A stretch of 64,000 nucleotides of DNA from assembly GCF_028368995.1 (NCBI RefSeq), contig NZ_JAQNDL010000004.1:690001-754000 (forward strand), read 5' to 3'. Each line of letters starts with the position of its first letter. Within the stretch, counting starts at the first letter, position 1. A model generated the notes under the pieces. That model worked only from the letters and a program-made list of their open reading frames with translations. It had not been told where the DNA came from and made no database searches. The stretch is from Nannocystis bainbridge. Its GTDB lineage: Bacteria; Myxococcota_A; Polyangia; Nannocystales; Nannocystaceae. Positions 7,291-15,432 of this stretch are shown in pieces. A program made the position numbers and the translations under genes.

Positions 7291-9648
7291 TCAGCCGATG
7301 GCCTTGCAGGCCGGGCCGAGGCTGGCGGTGTTGTTGTCGGTGCGGCACTCGTGCCACGGGTGCTCGGGCATGCCGTCGTCGACCACGAGCACGAGCGGCT
7401 TGCTGCCATCGATGAAGCTCGGCGGCAGCTCGGGCAGCTCGAGCAGCAGCTCCTGGGCCTCGGCGGGGTAGAGCACCTTGGTGGTGACGAGGGTGCCGAG
7501 CAGGGTGCCGCCCTGGTTCGGGTCGCCCTCGTAGAAGCCGACGGGCACGCCGGCGGGCACGGCGGCCTGGCCGAGGTTGCGCACGCGGGCGAACGCCTTG
7601 AAGCCGTCGAAGCACTGGGTGTGGCCGCTGACGACCAGGTCGGGCGCGGCGAACTCGCCCTCGGGCTGGACGTTCTGGCGGAAGTTGTTGAGGCCGGGCG
7701 TGGTCCAGTTGGTCGCCTCGACGGCGGGGATGGTGCCGTCCTCGGCGACGTTGGTGACGTGGTAGGCGTGCTGGTTCCAGATCCGGCGCGTGCGCACCCA
7801 CTGGTTGTTGGCGTCGCCGAAGATCCGCACGCCGCGGGTCTTCATCTGCTCTTTGGGACAGGTGAGGCTCGAGTAGTCGTTCGAGGTGACGACGATGTCG
7901 GCCTGGCCGTCGTTGTCGACGTCGGCGACCAGCGGGTACTCGTGGAGCGTGCCGGAGGTGTTGCAGATCTCGGTCAGGACCTCGCCGGTGGCGCCGTCGT
8001 AGATCCGCATGTACTGCTCGTCGGCGTAGACGACCTCGGCCGAGCCGGAGCCGTCGAAGTCGAACACCGAGCTGCCGGTGAACGCCGACGAGCAGTCCTG
8101 CGTCTGCTTGATCCACAGGAAGGTGTCGGCCGCCGCGACGGCGGGGTCGAGCAGCTTCTTGCCGTCGAACACGGCGTAGCCGATGCCGCCGGCGACGCCG
8201 ATGTCGGGGGTGCCGTCGCCGTTGAAGTCGGCGATGGTCGGCGGGCCGCCGCCGCCGATGTTGCCGGCGCTGTCGGGCGGGCACAGGTCGGGCGACAGCG
8301 GGCCGTTGATGTCGAGGTCCTGGCGGACGACGACGAACAGGCCGGGGGCGTTGGGGTCGTAGCGCCAGATGTTGAGGTCGTGGGTGCCGGTGCCGTGGGC
8401 GTTGTCGATGCCGACGATCTCGGGCACGCCGTCGAGGTCGAAGTCGGCGACGGCGGGGAAGGTGCCGCCGAGGCCGGTGTCGACGAGCACGGTGCCGTCG
8501 ATCTCGAGGACCCGGGTGGGGGTGACGATCTCGAGCTGGCCGTCGCCGTCGACGTCGGCGGCGATCGCCTTCTTGTTCCACCAGCTGCTGGTGATGGCGT
8601 CGATGGTGAGCTCGAGCGCGCCGGTCTTGCCGTCGAGCACGCTCGACTCGGTGAGGATCTCGACGTTGCCGTCGCCGTCGAAGTCGGCCAGCGAGATGTG
8701 GTCGCAGCCGACGACCTCGGCGGTGATCCACAGCTCGGCGCCGGCGGCGGTGTAGGCCCGCACCTTGCCCTCGGCGGTGCAGGCGACGACCTCGTTGCCG
8801 GCGACGCCGTCGATGTTGCCGGCGGCGAGCGAGCGCCCGCCGAACAGGGTGTCGACGGCCGGCTTCTGCGTCCACTTGGTGACCAGCGCGCCGTTGACGA
8901 TCGAGATCGCGTGCAGGGTGCCGTCGGAGCTGTAGTTGCCGTCGTCGAACGACATGAACACGATCTCGGGGATGTCGCGCTCGTCGACCTCGCCGTTGCA
9001 GTCGTCGTCGTCGAGCTGGATGACGATCGGCGGCATCATCACGCTGGCGTCGGTCCACGCGTACTTGAGCACCGGCTCGAAGCTGGTCTGCGGCTTGAAC
9101 TCGCAGCGGGGCAGGCAGTCGATGTCGTCGCCCTCGGGCACGACGCCGGGGTCGCACTCCGGCGGCTCGGGCAGGCACTTGCCGGTGGCCGGCACGAACC
9201 CGCCGCCGCACTGGTCGCCGCCCATGCTGCCGGGCTCGCCGAGGGTGTATTCACAATAGTTGCCCTCGGGGCATTCGGCGGCGTCGACGCATTCGGCGCC
9301 GGGGACCACGCATTGCTGGAACGAGCACACCTGGTCCGATTGACAGCAGACCTCGCCGCACGCGAGGTCGGCGGCGCAGCAGACGTCGCCGACGCAGGCG
9401 CCGTCGGGGCAGCTCTCGAGGTCGCAGGCGGCGCCGGTGGTGCCGTCGCTGTCGGTGAGGCCGCCGCTGCCCTCGGTCGGGACGACGTCGGTGGTGGCGT
9501 CGGTGGTGGCGCCGGTCAGGCCGTCGGTGACGGTGATCGAGGTGCCGGGGGTCGTCGGCGTCGCGGTGTCTTCGGCCGGGCGACCGTTGTCGCCGCAGGC
9601 GGCGACGATGGCGACGAGGAGGTTGGGGGCCAAGATCGCGCGACGCAT
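7291..9648 (-). CDS. FG-GAP/VCBS-repeat lipoprotein with Cys-rich N-terminus (intact paralogue)
   Basis: 785 residues from ATG 9648 (MRRAILAPNLLVAIVAACGDNG, lipobox AAC). A Thr/Gly spacer is followed by a Cys-rich segment (~75-150, repeated C-P-x-G and CC pairs). FG-GAP/VCBS-type beta-propeller repeats follow, with calcium-type loops such as DFDGDGNVEIL, DVDGDGQLEIV, DFNGDGTPDIG and DVDNDGQADIV. The last ~150 residues are a separate domain (VWNQHAYHVTN-like entry, then GEFAAPDLVV and VVDDGMPEHPWHECRTDNN), perhaps CARDB-like. It is the reference for the split paralogue at 25.4 and 56.7-58.8 kb. The equivalent of that gene's insertion core is TTGGTGACGTG at 7751-7761. Likely surface-exposed; function unknown. 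Confidence 0.85.
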   Translation of the reverse strand: MRRAILAPNLLVAIVAACGDNGRPAEDTATPTTPGTSITVTDGLTGATTDATTDVVPTEGSGGLTDSDGTTGAACDLESCPDGACVGDVCCAADLACGEVCCQSDQVCSFQQCVVPGAECVDAAECPEGNYCEYTLGEPGSMGGDQCGGGFVPATGKCLPEPPECDPGVVPEGDDIDCLPRCEFKPQTSFEPVLKYAWTDASVMMPPIVIQLDDDDCNGEVDERDIPEIVFMSFDDGNYSSDGTLHAISIVNGALVTKWTQKPAVDTLFGGRSLAAGNIDGVAGNEVVACTAEGKVRAYTAAGAELWITAEVVGCDHISLADFDGDGNVEILTESSVLDGKTGALELTIDAITSSWWNKKAIAADVDGDGQLEIVTPTRVLEIDGTVLVDTGLGGTFPAVADFDLDGVPEIVGIDNAHGTGTHDLNIWRYDPNAPGLFVVVRQDLDINGPLSPDLCPPDSAGNIGGGGPPTIADFNGDGTPDIGVAGGIGYAVFDGKKLLDPAVAAADTFLWIKQTQDCSSAFTGSSVFDFDGSGSAEVVYADEQYMRIYDGATGEVLTEICNTSGTLHEYPLVADVDNDGQADIVVTSNDYSSLTCPKEQMKTRGVRIFGDANNQWVRTRRIWNQHAYHVTNVAEDGTIPAVEATNWTTPGLNNFRQNVQPEGEFAAPDLVVSGHTQCFDGFKAFARVRNLGQAAVPAGVPVGFYEGDPNQGGTLLGTLVTTKVLYPAEAQELLLELPELPPSFIDGSKPLVLVVDDGMPEHPWHECRTDNNTASLGPACKAIG

Positions 9649-9916
9649 TGCGAGGATGGGACCACGTGGACCCCGACGATGACAAGTCGGCGCATGCGGA
9701 TCGGCGGCGGCGATGCGTCCGCGTGGTCTGCGATGCCGCTCGCCGGACCGCCGGCGCCCGGCGTCGCGGTGAATTCGCGGATTCACACGAGGGCCGCCCG
9801 GCCGGCGCGCGGCCGCCCGCGGGTGCGCGTTCGCCCGCGGCGCGCAATCGGCTTCATCGCGCGGGCCCCGAAACCCGCGCGGAATGGGGGCACTCGGCGG
9901 ACGAGGCGGCGGCGAA

Positions 9917-11020
9917 TCAGGTCACGACGTTCGGCGGTTCGCTCGCCAGCGTCAGCGGCGGGGCGGCCATCGCCGCGCGCGCGACCGGCCGCGCCGGGGT
10001 CGGGGCGGCCCGCCAGCGCTCCACGGCGGCGTCGAGGATGCCGCCGATGAGCGCGTCGTAGCTCCAGCCGTGACCGGCGGCGAGGTTGGCGAGGTCGCTG
10101 AAGCCGGGGCGCAGGCCCGGCAGCGGGTTGATCTCGATGAACTGGACCTCGCCGTGGCGATCGCAGCGCAGGTCGACGCGCGAGATGTCGCGGCACTCGA
10201 AGGCGCGGTGGGCTCCGAGCGCGAGCTCGTGGATCTGGCCGAGGCGCGCGGGGCTGAGGGCGCCGTGACGCAGCAATTCGTCGGTCATGGGATAGCGGAC
10301 CTCGGCCGAATAGTCGCGCTTGTACTCGAGCGAATAGACGAACTCGTCGAGCGGACCGGCGGGCACGATCTGCATGACGCCGAGGACGCGCGCGCCGTCG
10401 CCGTTGCCGATCACGCCGACGGTGTACTCCTCGCCGGGCAGGAACTCCTCGACGAGCACGGGCTGGCGGTAGGCGGCGTGGAGCGAGCGGACGAGGGCGT
10501 GCAATTGCTCGGGGTCGGTGCAGCGGGAGCGGCTGCGGATGCCCATCGAGGAGCCCTCGCCGACCGGCTTGAGGAACAGCGGATACTGCAGACCGTGATC
10601 GTCGCAGGTCTCGCCGGGCGGGACCAGGCGGAACGGCGGGGTGGGCAGGCCGTGGTCGCGGGCGACGAGCTTGGCGACCCGCTTGTCGAGGGTGAGGGTG
10701 AGCGCGGGGGCGTCGCTGGCGGTGAACGGGACGCCGAGCATTTCGAGCAGCGCGGGAACCTGCGATTCGCGGCCGCGGCCGCCGAAGCCCTCGGCGAGGT
10801 TGAACACGCCGTCGAGGCGCTCGGCCAGGCCGCCGCGCACGAGGCCGTCGAGCAGCGCCCGCCCGCCGCCGAGCCGCACGACATCGTGGCCGCGACGGCG
10901 CAGGACCTGCTCGATGGCGACAATGGTGTCGATCGCCTCGAGCTCCTCATATAGGTCGATCGGCTCCGACGCGCTCGGGACTTCCATCGGTTTGAGGTCG
11001 TAGGTGATTCCGATCCGCAT
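9917..11020 (-). CDS. D-alanine-D-alanine ligase-like ATP-grasp enzyme
   Basis: 367 residues from ATG 11020 (MRIGITYDLKPM). The ATP-grasp features are present: KPVGEGSSMGI for the glycine-rich loop, VEEFLPGEEYTVGV for the adenine/Mg region, and FIEINPLPGL for the metal-binding Glu/Asn near the C-terminus. DISRVDLR matches the usual Ddl SRVD block. Family enzymes join a carboxylate to an amine through an acyl phosphate. It differs from housekeeping Ddl in length and in its N-terminus, and it has no mur or fts neighbours, so it may be an amino-acid or dipeptide ligase of specialised metabolism. A Pro/Ala-rich tail of ~30 residues follows the fold. Confidence 0.8.
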   Translation of the reverse strand: MRIGITYDLKPMEVPSASEPIDLYEELEAIDTIVAIEQVLRRRGHDVVRLGGGRALLDGLVRGGLAERLDGVFNLAEGFGGRGRESQVPALLEMLGVPFTASDAPALTLTLDKRVAKLVARDHGLPTPPFRLVPPGETCDDHGLQYPLFLKPVGEGSSMGIRSRSRCTDPEQLHALVRSLHAAYRQPVLVEEFLPGEEYTVGVIGNGDGARVLGVMQIVPAGPLDEFVYSLEYKRDYSAEVRYPMTDELLRHGALSPARLGQIHELALGAHRAFECRDISRVDLRCDRHGEVQFIEINPLPGLRPGFSDLANLAAGHGWSYDALIGGILDAAVERWRAAPTPARPVARAAMAAPPLTLASEPPNVVT

Positions 11021-11831
11021 CGCCGGGCGCGACCAGTAGCACGGGCCGCGAACGGGCACGAGGCGTTTCACAGCGGGACGCCACCCCGGAAAATTCCCTG
11101 AGCGGGGTGAGCGCCCGCGAGACGCCGCGGCGGGCCGGGTCGGTCGATGTCGGCGCCGGCCTCGATGCCGCGTCGCCTCGTCGAGGTTGCGATGGAGCGG
11201 CGCTGCATGGGAGAGGCTGCGGCGGGTCGCGGACGGCTCCGCCGACCTCGATCTCGTCATCCGGGGCGGCGATCGGGGCGGGCCATTGCAGGGTGACCGC
11301 AAGCACCGCGGCGTGGGAGCAGGTGCGCGAGGTGATGCTCGCGACCGGCGCAAGAAATTGGCGCATTCGCATGGGCTCGCGACTCGGGCCTGGCGCGGGC
11401 GGCGAGATCGCGGTCGCGGGTGAGGGCGTCCTCGACGGGCCGCGGCGGAGGCGGCATCGGTGCGCGGCCGAGAGCCGCGGGACTCGATCGCCCGAGCTTG
11501 ACGGCGTTCGGTTTTGCGATTGGGGGCGCGGGGGCCCCGGAGGGCGCGCAGGCGCATAAAGCATGATTCGCGCCAAACGCCCGCGGCGCCCGGTTTCGAG
11601 CGGATCTGCGGGCCTGGGGGCGGAGACGAGATTTGACGCGATTGATGGGAGATGGTAAATGAGGTGATGTCGGCGGGGCGCTGCGACAGGTTCGCAGCAA
11701 TGCCTCCGCCGTTCGTCTTTGGGTCGACGCGAGGGCCGCCGGGCGGGTCGGGGCCTGCTGGCCGCAAGTCGCTTGTGGACGGTCCCGTGTGCGGCGTATC
11801 GTAACTGCAGTTCGCGCAATCGCTGGTGCGG
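11021..11831. other. Long intergenic region with no recognised gene
   Basis: 811 bp upstream of the ligase-like gene. Several open frames run through it on both strands, but none shows a recognisable motif or a plausible start, and their Arg/Pro-rich translations look like frame shadows. A less GC-rich patch near 11630-11665 could be a promoter, but no hexamer pair stands out. Confidence 0.35.
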
Positions 11832-11993
11832 ATGGCCAACGGGATGGAGATGGTCGGGGCGATCGGCGCTTCGATGCTGATCCCCGGCATCGTGCTCGCG
11901 GCGTTCGGCGGCCACGCGCTGCGCAAGGCCCGGGCCTCGCGCTTCAGCGCCTCGTTCGGGCCGCGCTCGGTGGGCCTGGCGCTGCGCTTCTGA
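11832..11993 (+). pseudogene. Remnant of a single-span membrane protein with a GLALRF-type tail
   Basis: 53 residues from ATG 11832; the frame is open from a stop at 11802. It reads MANGMEMVGAIGASMLIP, then a hydrophobic span, an Arg/Lys cluster and the end SVGLALRF. The layout (span, basic cluster, C-terminal G-L-x-L-x-x-R-F) matches the end of the 304-residue protein at 47187-48101, which ends GLSLFGRF. It is therefore best read as the surviving 3' end of such a gene. A true small gene cannot be excluded. Confidence 0.45.
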
Positions 11994-12059
11994 GGCGCGG
12001 TCCGTGGCGTGACAGGTGGTCGCAGCGCCCGGCGGGGACGGTTCGGCTAGGCTCCGGGC

Positions 12060-12809
12060 ATGGCCGACGCCCCGTTCCTCACCGCCGAGTGGCGCGACCT
12101 CGTGATGCTGAACTTCGTCGTCGACCCGGCCGTGCTCGCGCCGCACGTCCCGCCGGGGACCGAGCTCGATCTGTTCGGCGGCGAGGCCTTCGTCAGCGTG
12201 GTCGGCTTCATGTTCCTGCGCACGCGCCTGATGGGCTGCCCCGTGCCGTGGCACCGCGATTTCGAGGAGCTCAACCTGCGCTTCTACGTCCGCCGGCGCG
12301 GGCAGGACGGCGAGCCGCACGTGGGCGCCGATGGCTACAAGCGCGGGGTCGCGTTCGTCAAGGAGATCGTGCCGCGCGCGGCGGTGGCGATGGTGGCGCG
12401 GCGGCTGTACGGCGAGCGCTACGAGGCCTGGCCCATGCGACATACGAAAGTGCCAGCCACGGCGGCGGCCAGCGGGGCGGTCGGCTACGCGGTGCGGATC
12501 GGCGGGCGCTGGCACGAGCTGGGGCTGGGGTTCCGCGGAGAGCCGGCCGCGCTCGTCCCCGGATCGGAGGCGGAGTTCATCGCCGAGCACTACTGGGGTT
12601 ACGTCGCCGGGCCGGGCCGGCCGACGATCGAGTACCGCGTCGAGCACCCGCCGTGGCGGGTCTGGCACGGCGAAGCGCCGCAGCTCCGGGCCGACGTGGC
12701 AGCGCTGTACGGTCGGGAGTGGGCTGCCGCCCTGGCGACGCCGCCGCGCTCGGCGTTCCTCGCCGACGGCTCGCCGGTCACGGTCTATCACGGCCGCAGG
12801 CTGACGTGA
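12060..12809 (+). CDS. DUF2071 (YqjF-like) family protein
   Basis: 249 residues. The N-terminus (W-R-D-L-V-M-L-N-F, DPAVLAPHVPPGTELDLFGGEAF) is the characteristic start of DUF2071, and the conserved ELNLRFYVRR block, the KRGVAFVKEIVPR block and an aromatic C-terminal half follow. Family size is ~230-250, so the gene looks complete. The fold is acetoacetate-decarboxylase-like, but the biochemical role of the family is not established. Monocistronic here. The repeat cluster at 12913-12970 lies downstream. Confidence 0.85.
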   Translation: MADAPFLTAEWRDLVMLNFVVDPAVLAPHVPPGTELDLFGGEAFVSVVGFMFLRTRLMGCPVPWHRDFEELNLRFYVRRRGQDGEPHVGADGYKRGVAFVKEIVPRAAVAMVARRLYGERYEAWPMRHTKVPATAAASGAVGYAVRIGGRWHELGLGFRGEPAALVPGSEAEFIAEHYWGYVAGPGRPTIEYRVEHPPWRVWHGEAPQLRADVAALYGREWAAALATPPRSAFLADGSPVTVYHGRRLT

Positions 12810-12912
12810 GCGCTTGCGCCGGGGCGGCGAGTGGGCGACGCTCGGCGCCGAAGTGCCTCGCAGGAGCCGCATCGATCGGGGGACGGAGCGCCACGAGGCC
12901 GCTCGGTGTCTT

Positions 12913-12970
12913 CATGGACATGTCGTCATGGACATGTCGGATAGAACATGTTGGATGGGACATGTCCATG
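12913..12970. repeat. CATGGACATGTC repeat cluster with 12-bp inverted repeat
   Basis: CATGGACATGTC occurs at 12913-12924 and again at 12927-12938 (14-bp period). A related AGAACATGTT follows, and GACATGTCCATG at 12959-12970 is the exact inverse of the first copy. The arms could form a 12-bp stem. It lies between two rightward genes, downstream of the DUF2071 gene. Part of the CATGTCC hairpin family described in the findings. Confidence 0.75.
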
Positions 12971-13003
12971 AATTATAGCTCGTGAAGGGTTGGAGGTGAG
13001 CGC

Positions 13004-13786
13004 GTGGGTCTCTTTGATTTTCGCTGTCCGGTGTCCGGGCTGTCGCTGCGCGCCGCCGATGCGGTCCACGTGGCGCTGATCGAGCTCGATCCGGGCGAGT
13101 GGGCGCCGCTGTCGCTGCCGGTCGTCGGCTGCTACGACCGCGGCGGCTCGATCGACGGCTTCACCCCGGACTTCCGCACCGACCTGTTCGCGGCGGGGTT
13201 CGCCAGGTTCTACAAGTGCGGCCGCGCCGACGGCCCCGACGTCAGCCATGAGCTGCGCGAGTTCTCGCGTCAGCCCGACTTCGGGCGGCTGCTCCACGTG
13301 TTCGAGCGCGTCAACACGATGAGCCAGTGGCACGCGATGGAGTTCACGCTCGACGGCCTGCCGCTGCGGCAGGTCCTGATCCACGCGGAGGTGTTCTCGA
13401 CCGTGGCGCCGTCGGAGCCGCCGACCCGCGCCCCCGCGTTCGAGGCGATCGAGCAGCAGCTCGCGGCCGCGCCGGTGGCCCCGCAGGCGCGCGAGATGTT
13501 CGAGGCGCTGATCATCGCCGACGACCCGATCCGCTGCCAGACCGCCGCGGCGCTGTCGCAGCTGGCCGCGTTCTCGCGCTGGCTGGCGGAGCGCGGTAAG
13601 TCATGGTCACCGGCGCCGGAGAGCGGCCAGTACTTCGTTGAGACGGACCTCGAGTTCGCCCGCGAGGCGCGGACGACCTGGGCCGCCGACCCTCAGGTGC
13701 TGTCGGTCGTCGAGCTCGTGATCCAGGACCTCGAGGAGGAGCTCGCGGGCGGTCGGCGGCGTCGTCGACGTGCGCGCGCGCTGTGA
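13004..13786 (+). CDS. Uncharacterised cytoplasmic protein
   Basis: 260 residues from GTG 13004, preceded by a good ribosome site (GGAGG at 12992-12996). It starts MGLFDFRCPVSGLSL, a Cys-containing opening seen in myxobacterial proteins of unknown role. No signal peptide or membrane span. The C-terminal part is helical and ends in a strongly basic run (GGRRRRRRARAL), perhaps for nucleic-acid contact. I do not recognise a family. The codon use and dense reading frame support a real gene. Confidence 0.7.
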   Translation: MGLFDFRCPVSGLSLRAADAVHVALIELDPGEWAPLSLPVVGCYDRGGSIDGFTPDFRTDLFAAGFARFYKCGRADGPDVSHELREFSRQPDFGRLLHVFERVNTMSQWHAMEFTLDGLPLRQVLIHAEVFSTVAPSEPPTRAPAFEAIEQQLAAAPVAPQAREMFEALIIADDPIRCQTAAALSQLAAFSRWLAERGKSWSPAPESGQYFVETDLEFAREARTTWAADPQVLSVVELVIQDLEEELAGGRRRRRRARAL

Positions 13787-13963
13787 AGCACGTGCGTCGC
13801 GGTCGGCCGATCGGATCGCCACGATCGGCGTGCCGAGCGTGCGGGGACGCTGTACTCGTCGGCGGGGATCCGGATCTCCGAGACGCTGGCCGAGTACATG
13901 ATGAACCTGCGCGCGACGTACCCGTGAGCGGGGACTTTGTATGAGTCCGGGTGTGAATGATCA

Positions 13964-14006
13964 ACATGTCTCGATGGACATGTAGCGGCCGGTCTTGGAA
14001 GACCGG
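13964..14006. terminator. Two hairpins between convergent genes
   Basis: ACATGTC (13964-13970) pairs with GACATGT (13977-13983), a member of the CATGTCC family. Directly after it, CCGGTCT (13989-13995) pairs with AGACCGG (14000-14006) over a 4-nt loop. The pair lies 20 bp beyond the stop of the leftward sigma-factor gene and ~180 bp after the rightward gene at 13004-13786, the position of a shared terminator. No U-tract follows, so intrinsic termination is only inferred. Confidence 0.5.
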
Positions 14007-14025
14007 GACACGCCGGCGCAGCGGG

Positions 14026-15396
14026 TCAGCCTCCGTTCGCCGGGCACAGGGCGCCGGCCTTGCGCGCCGCGGCGGAGCCCGGCCGTTCGTCGGCGATCCG
14101 GGCCGCCTCGGCGCGGGCCGCTTCGACCTGGCCCAGCGAGCAGAGCGCGCTGACCAGCGACAGCCGGCGCTCTTCGACCAGGGCGCCGGCCGGGAACTCG
14201 AGCGCGTGTCGCTGCAGCAGCGCGTGGGCCTGCGTCCAGGTGCCGGCGCGCAGGGCAGCGCGGGCCTCGGCCATCAGCGTGGACTCGCGGAGGAGCGCGT
14301 CGGGTTCGATCGGCGCGGAATCATCGGATGTCGCATCGGACATGTCCTTCGGGACATTGATGAGAGTCGTGGCTCGGGTGGGCGAGCTCGCCTGAGCGGC
14401 GCGGGCCGCGGCCGCGGTGAGGCGCGCGAACTCGGGCGAGGGCTGGTCGTCCAGGGCGGCCGGGGTCGCATCGGCGGGCGGTGAGGCGGCGGGCCGCGCC
14501 GCTTCGGCCGCGGACGCGACCCGAGCGGCGGGCGCGGGCGCGGCGGTTGGCTCGCTTCGCGGCGCCGTGAACACGACGACGGCGACGAGCCCGACCACCG
14601 CGGCCGCGATCGCATTGGTGGTGGCGAGCCCGGACGCGAGCGCGCCCGTCGTCCCCGCGGGCGCAGCGGTCCACGCCGACGCGGTCCACGCCTGGGATGC
14701 AGCCTGCGCGGCGGCGGCCTCGCCGGCCCCGGCCAGGCCCACGCCCGCGACCAGCGCGAGCCACACCCGCTGGCGCGTCGCCGGGCTCGGTTCGCCGGCC
14801 CGGCGGGCGCGACTCAGCAGCAGCGCGCGCTCGTCGAGCGCGGCCTCGCCGGTGGCCCGGCGCTCGCGCAGGCGGACCCGCGCGAACGTGCGGTCGAACT
14901 CCTGGCGAGCCGCCCGCAGCCGCGAATACACCGTGTTCTCCTTGACCTCGAGCGCGCGGGCGATCTCCGGCGCCGTCATCTGCTCGAGCTCCGCCAGCAG
15001 GAACACCGCGCGCTTGTCCTCGTCGAGCCGGTCGAGGAAGCGCTCCAGCAGCGCGGCGGCCTCGCGCTCGGCGACCGCGTCGGTGCCCTCGTGCGCGCGC
15101 GGGGCCTCGTCGGCGAACGCCTGCGCCAGCCGGTGCTGGCGCCCCGCGGACCGCCGCTGTCGCCACGCGATCTTGCGGGCGATGCCGTACAGCCAGCCGC
15201 GGACCGAGGTGATCGGCGCGTCGGGGCGGCGCAGGACCACCAGGAAGACCTCCTGGGCCGCGTCCTCGACGGCGCCCGGGGCCACGCCGAGGCGACGCAG
15301 GTTGCGGTGGACGAACCCGATGTGCTCGCGGAACAGCGCCTCGAACGCGGCGCCGCCGGGGGGCACGGGGTCGGACTCGAGGGGCTGGAGCTGCAT
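14026..15396 (-). CDS. ECF-type RNA polymerase sigma factor with membrane span and extended C-terminus
   Basis: 456 residues, about 2.5 times a normal ECF sigma. Residues ~15-90 carry region 2 (FREHIGFVHRNLRRLG, AAQEVFLVVLRRPD, GWLYGIARKIAWR). Region 4 lies at ~135-180 (FLLAELEQMTAPEIARALEVKENTVYSRLRAAR). Then come an Ala-rich stretch, a hydrophobic span (IAAAVVGLVAVVVF), a Pro/Ala linker and a helical TPR-like end (LMAEARAALRAGTWTQAHALLQ). This is the layout of membrane-tethered sigma factors with a fused anti-sigma or sensor-like tail, so release or proteolysis may regulate it. The gene follows the outer-membrane protein gene by 36 bp. A CATGTCC hairpin lies inside its coding sequence (14342-14357). 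Confidence 0.85.
   Translation of the reverse strand: MQLQPLESDPVPPGGAAFEALFREHIGFVHRNLRRLGVAPGAVEDAAQEVFLVVLRRPDAPITSVRGWLYGIARKIAWRQRRSAGRQHRLAQAFADEAPRAHEGTDAVAEREAAALLERFLDRLDEDKRAVFLLAELEQMTAPEIARALEVKENTVYSRLRAARQEFDRTFARVRLRERRATGEAALDERALLLSRARRAGEPSPATRQRVWLALVAGVGLAGAGEAAAAQAASQAWTASAWTAAPAGTTGALASGLATTNAIAAAVVGLVAVVVFTAPRSEPTAAPAPAARVASAAEAARPAASPPADATPAALDDQPSPEFARLTAAAARAAQASSPTRATTLINVPKDMSDATSDDSAPIEPDALLRESTLMAEARAALRAGTWTQAHALLQRHALEFPAGALVEERRLSLVSALCSLGQVEAARAEAARIADERPGSAAARKAGALCPANGG
14342..14357. repeat. CATGTCC hairpin inside the sigma-factor coding sequence
   Basis: ATGTCC-TTCG-GGACAT: a perfect 6-bp stem with a UUCG loop on the plus strand. The sequence falls in the linker-coding part of the sigma gene (around NVPKDMSDATSD), where the protein is likely unconstrained. 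Confidence 0.7.
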
Positions 15397-15432
15397 GGAT
15401 CGGTCGGTATCTCCGGGTCGCCGCGGATCCGT

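Noticed and set aside
5185..10050. A 1621-codon open frame on the plus strand.
   Set aside because: It is the opposite-strand shadow of two clear lipoprotein genes (signal peptides, FG-GAP and LRR motifs on the minus strand); its translation is low-complexity and has no family features.
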